A stretch of 64,000 nt of DNA from Sinorhizobium americanum (GCF_001651855.1 NZ_LNQC01000073.1:1-64000); one strand, 5' to 3'. Numbered from the stretch's first letter, positions 28,515 through 40,489 are shown. Translations and numbers: made by a program. The notes: a model not told the origin generated them from the sequence alone.

Positions 28515-30013
28515 CGGCTCACCTCAACGCTTGCGGAAACCGCCGGCTGTTGTAGGGATGCTCTTTCGAAGTCGTGGAGTGTCTCGGGTCCGCTCTGCGT
28601 GCCCGGAAGTTCTTCCTCCAGGGCAGGTTGGTATTCCCATGGTGCCGGCTCCCGCACCTGCCGCCAAATCGGGTTGTGAATGGCAAGGTCGATCTGGCGT
28701 ACGAGCTCCACCATGCCGTCATAGCCGGCATAGGGGTGGTGTCGCTCCTGGTTGATATCGAGCCAAGGAGTCTTGGCCTTAAGCGCGATGAATTGCGTGC
28801 GCCCGCCCGACAGCATGATGTCGGCGTTGCCCTCTGAAAGCATGTCGTAAAGCTCGCGCGCAGACATCGACTCGAACATGTGGTTCTCGTCCTTGAAGAT
28901 CTGCTTGATGCGTTCCTTGTCCTCGACCGTCGATTTCTTGACGGACGTGCCGACGATCTCGATGCCTATCTCCATCAGCGCATGGACGACCGACCAGGAC
29001 TTCACGCCGCCGGTGTTGAGCAGCACGCGCTTGCCTTCAAGCCTCGGTCGGTACGCCTCAAGCTTCTTCCACGCAATCGCCTCCTCCTTCTCGATCAGTG
29101 TTTCTGTGCGCTGGATCAGCTCCGGATCGCCGCCCTTGTTCACAAGCAGCTTGGCGATTTGCCGGAGTGCTTCCGAGGTGTCGGTTATGCCGTAGAAAGA
29201 GCCCTCGAAGAACGGGATGTCCCAGCGCTCCTCCATCTTGCGGGCGAGATTGATGAGCGCGGTCGAGCACACCAGCATGGCCGCCCGAGCACGATGCGCG
29301 GAGGCAATGTCCAAGTAGCGCGCGTCGCCCGGAATGCAGGCGCGCACCCGAATCCCGAGACGATCAAGGAGCGGCTTCACCAGCCAGAACTCGCCGGAAA
29401 GGTTGAATTCGCCGAGGATATTGATGTCGTAAGGACCAATATTGTCGGGCTCGACCGTGCCGATGACATGATCGAGCAAGGCCTCGCCGGCAAGCTTGTT
29501 GCCGAGATTCTTGGAGCCGACAAAGCCTGGCGTGTTGACCGGCACTACCGGCAAGCCGAACTTTTCAGCCGCGCGCTTGCAGACCGCCTCGATGTCGTCA
29601 CCGATCAGTGCCGTCACGCAAGTCGAATAGACGAAGATCGCCGGCGGAGCATACTGTTCCTTGATTTCGCGGATCGCCCTGAAAAGCTTCCGCTCGCCCT
29701 GCCCCATCACCACGTCGAGTTCGGTAAGATCTGTCGTGAAGCTGGTGCGCCATAGCGTTGGCCCCGACGACGCCGCGCCGCGGTTGTCCCAGGAATTGCC
29801 CTCGCAGGCAAGCGGTGCATGGATCAGGTGCGCGACGTCGGTGATCGGCTGCAGCACGATCTTGGCCCCGTCGAAAGGGCAGCCGCCGGCTGCCGCCCCG
29901 GGGGTCAGCGGCTTCGAGCAGCCTTTCTGGCGCGCCTTTGCATCCTTGCTGCGGTTCTTCTCGCAGGCGGGCTCGTCGAAGACAGCATTGATTTTTATAG
30001 AGAGCGGTGACAT
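28511..30013 (-). CDS. nifE: NifE, FeMo-cofactor scaffold alpha subunit
   Basis: About 500 residues. Characteristic: the amino end [65 protein letters not shown], and the NifD-like PWLDINQERHHPYAGYDG. The start at 30013 is chosen by family alignment; an in-frame ATG at 30034 adds seven residues and neither has a strong ribosome site. The gap to nifK is about 60 bp, suggesting the same transcript. Confidence 0.95.
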   Translation of the reverse strand: MSPLSIKINAVFDEPACEKNRSKDAKARQKGCSKPLTPGAAAGGCPFDGAKIVLQPITDVAHLIHAPLACEGNSWDNRGAASSGPTLWRTSFTTDLTELDVVMGQGERKLFRAIREIKEQYAPPAIFVYSTCVTALIGDDIEAVCKRAAEKFGLPVVPVNTPGFVGSKNLGNKLAGEALLDHVIGTVEPDNIGPYDINILGEFNLSGEFWLVKPLLDRLGIRVRACIPGDARYLDIASAHRARAAMLVCSTALINLARKMEERWDIPFFEGSFYGITDTSEALRQIAKLLVNKGGDPELIQRTETLIEKEEAIAWKKLEAYRPRLEGKRVLLNTGGVKSWSVVHALMEIGIEIVGTSVKKSTVEDKERIKQIFKDENHMFESMSARELYDMLSEGNADIMLSGGRTQFIALKAKTPWLDINQERHHPYAGYDGMVELVRQIDLAIHNPIWRQVREPAPWEYQPALEEELPGTQSGPETLHDFERASLQQPAVSASVEVSR

Positions 30014-30076
30014 TGCGCCGGTTTTCAACTCCATCGGGGATTACGGCCGGCCTTCAGCAAAGGCCAACCGCATCTC

Positions 30077-31618
30077 TTAGCGGGTCAGGTCGAAAGAATA
30101 GTCCGTTACACCCGGCTCGCTGGTCTCGCGATCGAGCTTGTCGAAGATCTTGTCGAGGATTGCCGTTAGGACGCGTAGACCCCCTTGGTAGCCCATGAGA
30201 GGGAAGCGATGATGATGGTGCCGGTCAAAGATCGGAAACATAAGTCGAATGAGCGGCGTGCCGGTGTCACGCTCCAGGTATTTGCCGTAGGAATTGCCGA
30301 TCAGCAGGTCCACCGGCTCTGTAAAGAGCAACGAGCGCATCGCCCAGAGGTCCTTGCCCGCCCAGACCTGCGCATCCTTGCCGAAGGGCGAGGATTGAAG
30401 CAGTTCCTTCATTTCGGCTTCCCAGGCTGAAGTGCCATTGGTGGCGAGGCAGTGGGTCGGCTCGCCGCCGGTCTCCATGACGAACCGGGCGACGGCGTAG
30501 ACGAAGTCGGGATCGCCGTAGATCGCGTATTTCTTGCCATGCAGCCAGGCCTGGCTGTCCGCCATGGCGTCGACCAGTCGGCCGCGCTCCATACCGATTG
30601 CCCCTGGGATATCCTTGCCGGAAATCTCTGAGACCTTCATCAGGAATTCGTCGGTCGCCTTCACCCCGAGAGGATAGTGGAACGAGGCCGTCGCCTGCCC
30701 GACCTCTTTGCAGTATTCCAGCGTCTTGCGGGTATTGTAGTGCTGCAGCGACAGTGTCGCTTCGGCATTGAGTGACGCCTTCACGTCCTTGATCATCGTG
30801 CCGCCGTCATACATGCGATACATGCCGTCCGACGGCGTGTCGAACTGATCGGAAGCATCCTGCAGGAAGGTGTAGGACACCTCCATCAGGTCGAGCAGGC
30901 GCTTGAGCTCACGGTTGTTGCCGACGCAGAAGCCGTCGAATCCCGGAATGATGTTGATCGTTCCGCGGGTTTCCTTGCGCTCCTGGCCCTTCCAGAAGTG
31001 CTCCAGAATGCCCTTGACCATGACGTCATAGCCATCGACATGGCTGCCGACGAAGGCCGGCGTGTGCGCAAAAGGAACATCAAAGTCGGGCGGGACCGAG
31101 CCTTCGTTCCTGGCATTTTCGATGAAGCCGTGCAGGTCGTCGCCGATGACCTCCGCCATACAGGTGGTCGAGACGGCAATCATCTTTGGATCATAGAGCG
31201 TATAGGTGTTGGCGAGCCCGTCTACCATGTTCTTCAGACCTCCGAACACTGCTGCGTCCTCCGTCATCGAGGACGACACCGCCGATGATGGCTCCTTGAA
31301 ATGCCGCGACAGGTGCGAACGGTAATAGGCTACGCAGCCCTGGCTGCCATGAACGAAGGACATGGTCCGCTCAAAGCCTGCGGCCGCGAACACAGCTCCG
31401 AGCGGCTGGCAGGCTTTCGCAGGATTCACGACAAGCGCTTCGCGGGCGAGGTTCTTTTCGCGGTACTCCCAACTTTTGGTGTATTCGCCTTGATCGGTAA
31501 CGATCTGGTCCGGGTGCGGACATTCAAAATTCAGCCTCTTCTCGGCAAGCATCTGCCTGTATTCCGGCTCGCGGAACAGCGGAGCATGGTCGAGAACTTT
31601 TTCGGCCGACTGCGGCAT
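30077..31618 (-). CDS. nifK: Nitrogenase MoFe protein beta subunit
   Basis: 513 residues. P-cluster ligands are visible in [31 protein letters not shown] and [33 protein letters not shown] and [20 protein letters not shown] are typical. It ends [10 protein letters not shown], the usual rhizobial NifK end. It forms the alpha2-beta2 MoFe protein with NifD. Confidence 0.97.
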   Translation of the reverse strand: MPQSAEKVLDHAPLFREPEYRQMLAEKRLNFECPHPDQIVTDQGEYTKSWEYREKNLAREALVVNPAKACQPLGAVFAAAGFERTMSFVHGSQGCVAYYRSHLSRHFKEPSSAVSSSMTEDAAVFGGLKNMVDGLANTYTLYDPKMIAVSTTCMAEVIGDDLHGFIENARNEGSVPPDFDVPFAHTPAFVGSHVDGYDVMVKGILEHFWKGQERKETRGTINIIPGFDGFCVGNNRELKRLLDLMEVSYTFLQDASDQFDTPSDGMYRMYDGGTMIKDVKASLNAEATLSLQHYNTRKTLEYCKEVGQATASFHYPLGVKATDEFLMKVSEISGKDIPGAIGMERGRLVDAMADSQAWLHGKKYAIYGDPDFVYAVARFVMETGGEPTHCLATNGTSAWEAEMKELLQSSPFGKDAQVWAGKDLWAMRSLLFTEPVDLLIGNSYGKYLERDTGTPLIRLMFPIFDRHHHHRFPLMGYQGGLRVLTAILDKIFDKLDRETSEPGVTDYSFDLTR

Positions 31619-31742
31619 GGTGGTTACCTCTTTTCATCTGGCGCACCAGGACGGCGGCACAGGGGACGTCGAGATGTTTCGGATTTCCCCTGAATGGAGT
31701 CGGGGACGTTTAGGGCCCCCTGCTCCTCGGAGGCCCTGGTTC

Positions 31743-33245
31743 TCATTCGGCAGCCATCGCCATTGGCGGCCCGGCCTTTTTTTTCCAAGGGGCGTCGTAG
31801 AGGTCCCAGACCGGGCTGTTGATCGCCAGATCCATGTCACGGGCGAAGATGGCGAAGCCGTCATAGCCGTGATACGGCCCGGAATAATCCCAGGAATGCA
31901 TCTGGCGGAACGGGATGCCCATCTTCTGCACCGGATACTTTTCCTTGATACCGGAGCCAACGAGATCAGGGCGGATCCCCTCGATGAATTTCTCCAGCTC
32001 GTAGCCGGTCACGTCGTCATAGATGAGCGTGCCTTCTTTAACGTAGTGCCCTGTGCGCTGATAGTCGTCGTTGTGGGCGAACTCGTAGCCGGTGCCGACG
32101 ATCTCCATGCCGAGGTCCTCATAGGCCGTGATGACGTGGCGAGGGCGGAGCCCGCCGACATAGAGCATCACGGTCTTGCCTTTAAGGCGCGGCCAGTACT
32201 TGTCGATTACCGCGTCGACCAAAGGGCGGTACTTGGCAATAACCGCCTCGGTCTTATCCTCGATCGTCGGTCCGAAATGCTTGGCTATCTTGCGCAGAGA
32301 CGCTTCGATCTGTGAGGGACCGAAGAAATTATATTCCATCCAGGGAATGCCGTACTTTTCCTCCATGTGCCGGCAGATGTAGTTCATCGACCGGTAGCAG
32401 TGGATGAGGTTGAGCTTGGCCTTCGGCGCCCGCTCTACCTCAGCAAGCGTCGCGTCCCCCGACCAGTTGCCGACCACCCGCAGCCCCACTTCCTCCAGGA
32501 GGATGCGGCTCGCCCATGCGTCGCCGCCGATATTGTAGTCGCCGATGATGTTGACATCGAAAGGGCCGGCGTCGAAGTCTACTTCCGTCTTGTCGAGGAC
32601 CCAGTCGCGTATCGCGTCGTTGGCAATGTGGTGACCAAGAGATTGCGAGACGCCGCGGAAGCCCTCGCAGCGCACCGGCACGATCGTCTTGTCGTGCTCG
32701 TCGGCCTTTTTGCGCGACACCGCCTCGATGTCGTCACCGATCAGGCCGATCGGGCATTCCGATTGAATGCTGATGCCATTGTTCAGCGGGAACAGCTCTT
32801 CGATCTCGTCTATGATCTTCTCCAGCTTCTTGTCGCCCCCGAAAACGATGTCCTTCTCCTGGAAATCGGAGGTGAACTGCAGCGTCACAAACGTATCGAT
32901 GCCGGTTGTGCCGACATAGTAATTGCGACGCTGCGACCAGGAATACTGGCCGCAACCGACCGGCCCGTGTGAGATATGGACCATATCCTTGACCGGACCC
33001 CACACCACACCTTTGGAGCCAGCATAGGCGCAGCCGCGGATCGTCATCACGCCGGGAATCGACTTGATATTCGACTTGACGTCGCATTCGGAAAGGATCT
33101 CTCCCTCCTTGCCGGCCTCGTCTCCGCTTTTCGCGACGCTCAGGTGCTTCTTGCGGCGCTTTGCCGCCTTGTCTGGATAACGCGACAGCACCTGCTCGAT
33201 AAGCTTCTCATTGAGAGCGCCGTCATTCTCATGGTCGAGGCTCAT
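31743..33245 (-). CDS. nifD: Nitrogenase MoFe protein alpha subunit
   Basis: 500 residues. P-cluster cysteines sit in [28 protein letters not shown] and [15 protein letters not shown]. The FeMo-cofactor ligands are the Cys in LIHCYRSMN and the His in MHSWDYSGP, and the nearby [10 protein letters not shown] region is intact. It starts with [14 protein letters not shown], with a good AAAGGG site upstream, about 110 bp after nifH. Confidence 0.97.
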   Translation of the reverse strand: MSLDHENDGALNEKLIEQVLSRYPDKAAKRRKKHLSVAKSGDEAGKEGEILSECDVKSNIKSIPGVMTIRGCAYAGSKGVVWGPVKDMVHISHGPVGCGQYSWSQRRNYYVGTTGIDTFVTLQFTSDFQEKDIVFGGDKKLEKIIDEIEELFPLNNGISIQSECPIGLIGDDIEAVSRKKADEHDKTIVPVRCEGFRGVSQSLGHHIANDAIRDWVLDKTEVDFDAGPFDVNIIGDYNIGGDAWASRILLEEVGLRVVGNWSGDATLAEVERAPKAKLNLIHCYRSMNYICRHMEEKYGIPWMEYNFFGPSQIEASLRKIAKHFGPTIEDKTEAVIAKYRPLVDAVIDKYWPRLKGKTVMLYVGGLRPRHVITAYEDLGMEIVGTGYEFAHNDDYQRTGHYVKEGTLIYDDVTGYELEKFIEGIRPDLVGSGIKEKYPVQKMGIPFRQMHSWDYSGPYHGYDGFAIFARDMDLAINSPVWDLYDAPWKKKAGPPMAMAAE

Positions 33246-33272
33246 GGGCCCTGGTCCCTTTCAGGTTCGGTG

Positions 33273-33335
33273 ACGCCTCGCCGACGAGGCGTTGTTCTTC
33301 AGGAAGAGCGCGCCGGGGTCGATGCCGGCGCGCTC
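33273..33335 (-). terminator. Two hairpins in the nifH-nifD spacer
   Basis: One 8-bp stem (ACGCCTCG/CGAGGCGT, 33273-33292) and one 11-bp stem (GAGCGCGCCGG/CCGGCGCGCTC, 33306-33335) lie between the genes, with no T-run after either. This suggests partial termination or mRNA protection that gives more NifH than NifD, as in other diazotrophs, rather than a full stop. Confidence 0.55.
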
Positions 33336-33354
33336 CTGCCGGCGGCGGGGGAGG

Positions 33355-34602
<1,248 letters not shown>

Positions 34603-34899
34603 TTACCGCGGAGATCTCGCCTTGACGCGAGCGATGAGTTCTTCGTCGTCGACAAAGCTGGCGAGGAAGTCATTCCAGGCTTCGGGCGAACGGCGAGCAG
34701 TGGAGAGCATCTGGTTGAGCTCATCGATGCCATCGTCGGTCAGTGCGGTGATTGTCACATCGTCACCGTGTACAACGCTGATGATACTTCCATAGGTCAG
34801 GTTGTCGGAATTGCGGACGATGGCCTTGAGGAGTTCCAGGTCTTCGCCGAGCATTTCGGCGACATGGTTGATGGTGAAGACGTAGGTGATGGTGGCCAT
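34603..34899 (-). CDS. Conserved hypothetical protein near nifH
   Basis: About 98 residues from the ATG at 34899 (MATITYVFTINHVAEMLGED). It contains ELLKAIVRNSDNLTYGSIISV and then an acidic part (DDVTITALTDDGIDELNQML). No catalytic motif or membrane span is evident. Its function is unknown to me. It lies upstream of the nifH NifA site and is followed on its 5' side by an IS66 fragment. Confidence 0.65.
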   Translation of the reverse strand: MATITYVFTINHVAEMLGEDLELLKAIVRNSDNLTYGSIISVVHGDDVTITALTDDGIDELNQMLSTARRSPEAWNDFLASFVDDEELIARVKARSPR

Positions 34900-34919
34900 C
34901 AGGCGGCCTCTGCGAAGAT

Positions 34920-35135
34920 CACGGCAACGGGTGCCCAATCCATGGGAGCAGTTCGTCCAGCCGACTGATGTTGTGATCGTGGTTGCGGTCGAGCACGTCG
35001 GCCAGATAGGCTAGCGGATCGACGCCATTCATCTTGGCCGTCTCGATGATCGTCATGGCACGGGACAGAGTCTCGGCCCGCGTGTTGGCGCCGGTGAATA
35101 GCGAGTTTTCCGTCCAATCCCAATTGGGCGCCTCT
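34920..35135 (-). pseudogene. IS66-family TnpC carboxy-terminal fragment
   Basis: The reverse strand reads NSLFTGANTRAETLSRAM then TIIETAKMNGVDPLAYLADV, LDRNHDHNISRLDELLPW, the usual IS66 TnpC end. Only about 70 codons remain. It marks a transposon scar directly upstream of the nif region. Confidence 0.82.
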
Positions 35136-35285
35136 CGGCGACATCTGCAATCTCTTCTCCGTTACAGAATGCAGAAACGACTTCAATGCGGCCGGATATG
35201 AGGCCGATTAAATGCTACACGCTTTAGCACCCGGGTCGAACTTTTATTCGCGATGATTCCATTGACAGCCCCGGTCCGGCCCAGG

Positions 35286-36047
35286 TCATGCGCCGTCGAC
35301 ACTTACAACTTCTCTTTTCGAAAGACTGTATCTTGAGCCATCGATGGCAAGACGCAGCTGTGTTGGGCATAAATCCTCGAACTCTGAAAATCGTGCCACG
35401 ATTTTATCGATCTGTGCGATGACATCATCAAAAGGAATGCCGGAATTTGGAGGGATTTGTTTGTTCCACCATCGAAGCTTGCATAGCCTTCGGGCTATTT
35501 CATCGGGGAACCGATTTTTAATGAACCTTGCCGGAACACCACCTATGATCTGGTAAGGCAAGACATCCTTAGTCACAATCGCCCCGGCGGCTATGACGGC
35601 GCCATCGCCAATGTTCAAGCCCTGCTTTATTAGGACATTGTCCCCTATCCATACGTCATTGCCGACGACGGTGGTCGCTGAATTGCCCCGGTACCGGAGG
35701 CCTTGGGCAATGCTCCATTCCTCGTACGGCCGGAAATAATCTACGCCGTCGTACTGAAAAGGGTGAATGCTAAGCCAATCGTGAGGGTGGTTTGGAGCGC
35801 CGATCTTAACACGCTCGCCAATGGCACAATATCGCCCGATCTTGCTGCGTTTAATGACTGTCCCTTTTCCGAGATAACTCATGAACCCAATGGAGCATTC
35901 GTTCATCGTTGTGGTCGAAGCTAACCTTATGGGGACTTCGAACGACAGCGTTCCTCCGATGTGGCATTCTCCGGTCATCACCAAGCCGTGTCCCCTCGTA
36001 GACGATGCCAGTGACTTTTTGTCAGTCGAAAGAATTATCATTGTCAC
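35286..36047 (-). CDS. Hexapeptide-repeat (left-handed beta-helix) acetyltransferase, CatB/Vat-like
   Basis: 253 residues with [LIV]-G-x(4) repeats: STTTMNECSIGFMSYLGKGT, IGRYCAIGERVKIGAPNHP and NDVWIGDNVLIKQGLNIGDG, AVIAAGAIVTKDVLPYQIIGGVPA split over the coil. The insertion loop (HPHDWLSIHPFQYDG) resembles xenobiotic or sugar acetyltransferases. The start is a GTG at 36047 overlapping the upstream stop, or an ATG six bases later. It lies in a surface-sugar cluster, so polysaccharide O-acetylation is the likely role. Confidence 0.85.
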   Translation of the reverse strand: MTMIILSTDKKSLASSTRGHGLVMTGECHIGGTLSFEVPIRLASTTTMNECSIGFMSYLGKGTVIKRSKIGRYCAIGERVKIGAPNHPHDWLSIHPFQYDGVDYFRPYEEWSIAQGLRYRGNSATTVVGNDVWIGDNVLIKQGLNIGDGAVIAAGAIVTKDVLPYQIIGGVPARFIKNRFPDEIARRLCKLRWWNKQIPPNSGIPFDDVIAQIDKIVARFSEFEDLCPTQLRLAIDGSRYSLSKREVVSVDGA

Positions 36048-36775
36048 GTACGTTTTTCTGTCTCAATCGCACAATCTTCGGGGATTAAGTAATCGTTCCT
36101 ATCGATGCCCCGTTCATTTAGCGAGTCGATCCAAAACTGCTCAGGGACATCGTCGCCCAACGAACGTTTGTCCCAGAAAACACCTCGCCTCACTATCTTC
36201 GCCGGGATGCCAGCTAAAATGCACCGCCCTTCGTCTGGAGTTTTTGTGACCACGGACGCCGCGCCGATAATGGTATCGGAATGAATGGTCACCCCTTTCA
36301 TTATGCTGACGTCGTAACCCGCCCAAACACGCGGAGCGATCAATACGGACTTCGAAAAATTCACACGCTTGAGGGTTGCTATATCTATGACAGAATGGGA
36401 GTCGCCCGATCTGACAATTAGTCCTCGAGCAAACATTCCCATTGGCCCAATCTGTACTCTCGTGCCGTATTCCGCTTGAATGACCGCCTCGATGAATTGG
36501 CAATGATGGCCAATATGAATGGTGTTGTCATTGCCCTTAAAAACAAATTTGGTGTTAAGGCGGCAGCTGCGCTCAATTAGAAGTCTGTTGCCACTACCAT
36601 GAAACTCCACATTGAAGTTCTCGACATCGCAATTGCCGCTCATGACGATTCGGTTTTTATCGCCGTGAGAAAGAACTGAGTGCGACGTTGGCAAAACGAC
36701 AGATTCGTGGATTTTGACAACATTGCCCACACCGGCGCCAAGCAAGTTCGTAACTTTGTTGCTGGGACTACGCAA
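36044..36775 (-). CDS. Hexapeptide-repeat acyltransferase
   Basis: 243 residues. It has imperfect beta-helix coils (KFVFKGNDNTIHIGHHCQF, RVQIGPMGMFARGLIVRSGD, VLIAPRVWAGYDVSIMKGVT) and the closing motif IIGAASVVTKTPDEGRCILA. The start is a TTG at 36775 with AGAAGGG 7 nt upstream; no suitable ATG is present. It is second of three genes: 12 bp after the large fusion gene and overlapping the next acyltransferase by 4 bases. Confidence 0.8.
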   Translation of the reverse strand: MRSPSNKVTNLLGAGVGNVVKIHESVVLPTSHSVLSHGDKNRIVMSGNCDVENFNVEFHGSGNRLLIERSCRLNTKFVFKGNDNTIHIGHHCQFIEAVIQAEYGTRVQIGPMGMFARGLIVRSGDSHSVIDIATLKRVNFSKSVLIAPRVWAGYDVSIMKGVTIHSDTIIGAASVVTKTPDEGRCILAGIPAKIVRRGVFWDKRSLGDDVPEQFWIDSLNERGIDRNDYLIPEDCAIETEKRT

Positions 36776-36787
36776 GTCAAATCCCTT

Positions 36788-39700
36788 CTATCGCCGCAAG
36801 CCGGCAGCTTTCCCAACAGCTCGCAGTATCGGGTGCTTAACACGATTAAAGTAAACCGTTGGATTGCTCTTGTAAGAATTCCTTTCGTTGTCGGTCAGGT
36901 GTGGCTTCAAAATCGGGTAGGCGACACTCAGCACTATGCGGCTCCGCAACGACTCGCGACCGTTTGTCACCGCAGGTAGGCTTTGGTGGCTGCCATTCCG
37001 TCGTTTGCCTGTCGTCGGTTCCGCTAAAAGTTCCGTAGGGGAAATTTTTGGAGACTCATTCCTTCCCGGTGATTTGCGCGACCTAATTGCCTGCGCGCCG
37101 GCGAGCCAATAAGAAGGGGTTGTGTTCAGGATAGACTTGTCAACTTGGGGCGCAACCAAATAGCGCCGTTGAGCGCCACTGAAGCTATCATCCAGCGGTT
37201 GCCCGAGGAAAAGCGCCGCGTCTGAGGGGGCTGGAGTCGCAAGAAATGTCTTCATAAGTGCGGCCATCACGTCCGGGCGGAAATCAACGGCATCAATGTT
37301 TGATCCAAGAGTCCGGCAGATATCATCGACGAAGCACTTTGCACCTTCCTGAATTGGTGCCACCAAATCGAGGCGTTGCTCCGACACATGATTTCGACCA
37401 AAATCTGGCTTAAACTCTAGTCCCCTGCGTTTGATGGACAGCACGCTCGGAATGAGGTCGCAAAGCATATGCTCGAGGAGCAGACGGGTTGACAAAATCT
37501 CGTCATCATCTGTGATGGTGCAATTTTCGGCGTAGTAGCCATGTATAAGATGGCCTTGAGCGCGCCACCGTGAGGCCGCCTCCAGTGTCGCAAAATAATA
37601 GCCTCTAAGCGGCTCTCCGACCAAATCCCCAAGACTACCCTGCATGTTGGCGTTCCAGCCAACGTCGACGACAGCATTTTCTTGCGAGGCGACAAAACCT
37701 ACTGACGTAAGGTACGCCTCATAATTCGATCGCTCCTGTTCGCTCTGCGCTAGAATAGCTTCGGAGAGCAGTCCCAGCAGGAGCTTGAGCTTTGAACTCC
37801 AGTTAGGCACTTCCTGGATAACATCATCAATCGTGGTAAAGCCAGCCTCAGCGATGTCGGATTGCGGAACGGTTATGGCTGAAAGCCCGAACCTACCTTC
37901 CAGAAGCGAACGAAGCGATGCATGTCGATCGATGGTCTGACCGCTCAATTCTAGAATGTCAGGAAGGGACTTAAGTTGTGCAACCCGGATACAACGGCGC
38001 GAGCCCAGAAGATATTTACTCTCTACTCCAGAGTAGTTTTCAAGTTCTAGACGATCAAACACGTCTTTAAATATTCTTCCTTCCCTCGCGAGGAAGTACA
38101 GAGTCGATACATTGTCCTCCACCGCACGCCGCCGGACCCAAGACACAAAACCTAAGACAAGTGGTCCCAGAACGTTGTATCCTAGAAGCCATGGATCACC
38201 TTTCGCAATGCTGTCAGTTGCGACTTGTTTAGGATCATCGAACATCTTATGGGCGATTGCAGACGCGATGACGCTGCGTCCAAGGCCCGTAATCGGCGGT
38301 CGCTTTCCGAAGGTCTTTGAGAAATACGGATGCGATCGCAAATACTCGGTCGATTTGGGAATGTGAAAAGCCGTTATACCCCTTTTTGTGGCCGGTTCGA
38401 TGTCGGTTTTCAATGTGTCGCCGACGTGAACGACGTCTTTGTTGTTGAGCTTGCGTTCGGTGGTGATGAAATCAAACAGCGAGCCCGATTTCTTCGTCAA
38501 TCCAATCTCTGTGGACAGATATACTTGGTCGACTTCTACCAAAGTTGCCGACAGAATGCTGTCGATGGCATGCCTTGGCAAGTACATGTCGCTTGTAATG
38601 CAAACCGGTGTTCCAGTAGCACGCGCTATTCTTAACATCTCTATGCCAATGGGCCGGGGCTGACACGCTTTGATTTCTAGCTCAATCTCCCTTTCCATAA
38701 TCTTTTCGCACAGCTCAGCAGGAATATTCTCAGAGGCCGCAAGGCACGTATAAATGTCCCGAAGAGTTATCTCTTCTCCCTCAGCTTCAGTCCTGGCTTT
38801 GAGTTCGGCAGTAAGTCGCTTTCCAGCCAGATCGAAGGGAACGTGCTGCATCTTAGCCCGCAGATCATACTCCAGCAGCTTGTAGAGATCTGCAGGGGCC
38901 TCGAACCCCCGTATGACCAAAGTATCGAACAGATCAAATGAAATGAGTTTCGGTTGATGCTTCTGTATTAGACCAGAGAACTGCTGTGCTTTAGAAACTG
39001 GCGTTGGCGACAGTTTGATGCTCTGATAAACCTTTGCAATGTCACCTTCAGTGAACGACGAAAGCAGTTTGTCTTCATACAGGCTGTCCAGGTCGCTGAA
39101 GCGGGGATAGCGTTCGACGCCAACAAGACCTTGCCGTGATCGCATCTCCTCAATGAGGGCTGTTATAAATCCCCCATCGTTGACGACCTTGTTTGCCAGC
39201 GGAGCGTGCCGTCCGAGAACAAAGGAGAGGACTCTATTTCGTTCAACTGTGGTGGTTAGCTCTTTCTTATCGAAGGGCCTAAGGAAGGTATCTCCAATGA
39301 CCTTGAGCGGCACATCCCATATTAGAGCTTGAATTCCTATCCCCGAGGATGCAACGAGAAGCTGCGAGCATTGGGGCAAAACATGTTGGCTCACTGACGA
39401 GAGCTTTTCGGTCGCCGCATCATAGATCACGTTAGGAAAATGCGTCTCTAAATAGTTGACGAACTGGGGAGTCATAACCGTGTCGCGGTATAGACGAGAA
39501 ATATACTGTGTTACGTAGACCGGCTCATCAGGTACAGAGCTTAGCGCCTCGACACAAAACTGCGCTTGGCTCACAAATCCAGTGTCTCCACGAAATGCGT
39601 AGTGCTCGGAGATTTGCAGTGGGAGAAGGTTGAAGTTCGTCTTTCCTGTTCTGGCAAGCTTGTTTCGAACGGGGAAGGGATATTTTCGAAATAGTCCCTT

Positions 39701-40258
39701 TGCAGTTGCGGAAAAAGAACTGGCTAAATTGGTAGTCTCTCCCACCTTGATAATGGAAGCCGCGCTCTTGAATAGAGTTCCCTTCTTGTAGAGGCCCTCG
39801 TTGTCAAAAATCACAGTATGAGGGTAAGGAGTTCTACTGAATTGGCCCGGCATCTGGTTGATTATTAGAGCCTCCGGGTAGAGGCTACGAAGGTATGGCA
39901 CTGGCGTTTCCCAGCACAAGACAACATCGATTTCCTCGGGAAGATGCGGCCTCAGCCATGTGGAAATCCGCTGGCTCACATCAGCCGCAGGGCCAAGTTC
40001 ATATAGTTCTTGCGATGGGTCGGTCCATCCACCAACGATCTTGGTCGACTCTAGTGCGTTCAACTCAATGAAGTTGGCGTTGAAATTTTTATCGCGAAGG
40101 AATGATGTAAACGTGTCTGGGAACGCCACGTGCACGGCGCATCCTGCTTCAGCAAGAGTTTTTCCCTGCTTCAGCAGGTGCCCAACAAAAGCGTTGTAGC
40201 CGAAATATAATTCGCCGCCTTGAGTGGGCCAAGGCGTAGTCCAGATAAGTACGTTCAC
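36788..40258 (-). CDS. Large surface-polysaccharide protein with glycosyltransferase-like and HAD domains
   Basis: About 1156 residues. Residues 1-430 resemble capsular-polysaccharide glycosyltransferases (NVLIWTTPWPTQGGELYF..., LVASSGIGIQALIWDVPLKV). From about 440 a HAD-type hydrolase begins: ISFDLFDTLVIRG with the nucleophile Asp, CITSDMYLPRHAI, and DVVHVGDTLKTDIEPATKRG. A COG5610-like region follows (TLYFLAREGRIFKDVFDRL, VVDVGWNANMQGSL), then a low-complexity tail with SPGRNESPKISP. The start is placed at GTG 40258 behind GAGGGG; a longer frame to 40324 lacks support. With two acyltransferases after it, a role in making or decorating a surface polysaccharide is likely, but the sugar is unknown. 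Confidence 0.78.
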   Translation of the reverse strand: MNVLIWTTPWPTQGGELYFGYNAFVGHLLKQGKTLAEAGCAVHVAFPDTFTSFLRDKNFNANFIELNALESTKIVGGWTDPSQELYELGPAADVSQRISTWLRPHLPEEIDVVLCWETPVPYLRSLYPEALIINQMPGQFSRTPYPHTVIFDNEGLYKKGTLFKSAASIIKVGETTNLASSFSATAKGLFRKYPFPVRNKLARTGKTNFNLLPLQISEHYAFRGDTGFVSQAQFCVEALSSVPDEPVYVTQYISRLYRDTVMTPQFVNYLETHFPNVIYDAATEKLSSVSQHVLPQCSQLLVASSGIGIQALIWDVPLKVIGDTFLRPFDKKELTTTVERNRVLSFVLGRHAPLANKVVNDGGFITALIEEMRSRQGLVGVERYPRFSDLDSLYEDKLLSSFTEGDIAKVYQSIKLSPTPVSKAQQFSGLIQKHQPKLISFDLFDTLVIRGFEAPADLYKLLEYDLRAKMQHVPFDLAGKRLTAELKARTEAEGEEITLRDIYTCLAASENIPAELCEKIMEREIELEIKACQPRPIGIEMLRIARATGTPVCITSDMYLPRHAIDSILSATLVEVDQVYLSTEIGLTKKSGSLFDFITTERKLNNKDVVHVGDTLKTDIEPATKRGITAFHIPKSTEYLRSHPYFSKTFGKRPPITGLGRSVIASAIAHKMFDDPKQVATDSIAKGDPWLLGYNVLGPLVLGFVSWVRRRAVEDNVSTLYFLAREGRIFKDVFDRLELENYSGVESKYLLGSRRCIRVAQLKSLPDILELSGQTIDRHASLRSLLEGRFGLSAITVPQSDIAEAGFTTIDDVIQEVPNWSSKLKLLLGLLSEAILAQSEQERSNYEAYLTSVGFVASQENAVVDVGWNANMQGSLGDLVGEPLRGYYFATLEAASRWRAQGHLIHGYYAENCTITDDDEILSTRLLLEHMLCDLIPSVLSIKRRGLEFKPDFGRNHVSEQRLDLVAPIQEGAKCFVDDICRTLGSNIDAVDFRPDVMAALMKTFLATPAPSDAALFLGQPLDDSFSGAQRRYLVAPQVDKSILNTTPSYWLAGAQAIRSRKSPGRNESPKISPTELLAEPTTGKRRNGSHQSLPAVTNGRESLRSRIVLSVAYPILKPHLTDNERNSYKSNPTVYFNRVKHPILRAVGKAAGLRR

Positions 40259-40489
40259 GGTTTTCCCCTCAGCGTTGCCACGCCTACACAAATAGAGAAA
40301 AGACTTGCCCGCTGAACCACCCATTCAATGAACGACCGTGCGTTGCACAACCTCTGGGTTCAATCGGGTATTGCTCGCTTATCACCTCTGAGGCCTCGAC
40401 TGCAAGAGGACTTTTGGCGGCTTCGAAAAGTGTGGCTGTCAAAGGTCACATGGAGAGTCGCCCTTGCACTCAGGCCCCCACGCCTCAGG

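Noticed and set aside
28880-29755. Long plus-strand open frame opposite nifE
   Set aside because: Antisense shadow of nifE for the same reason.
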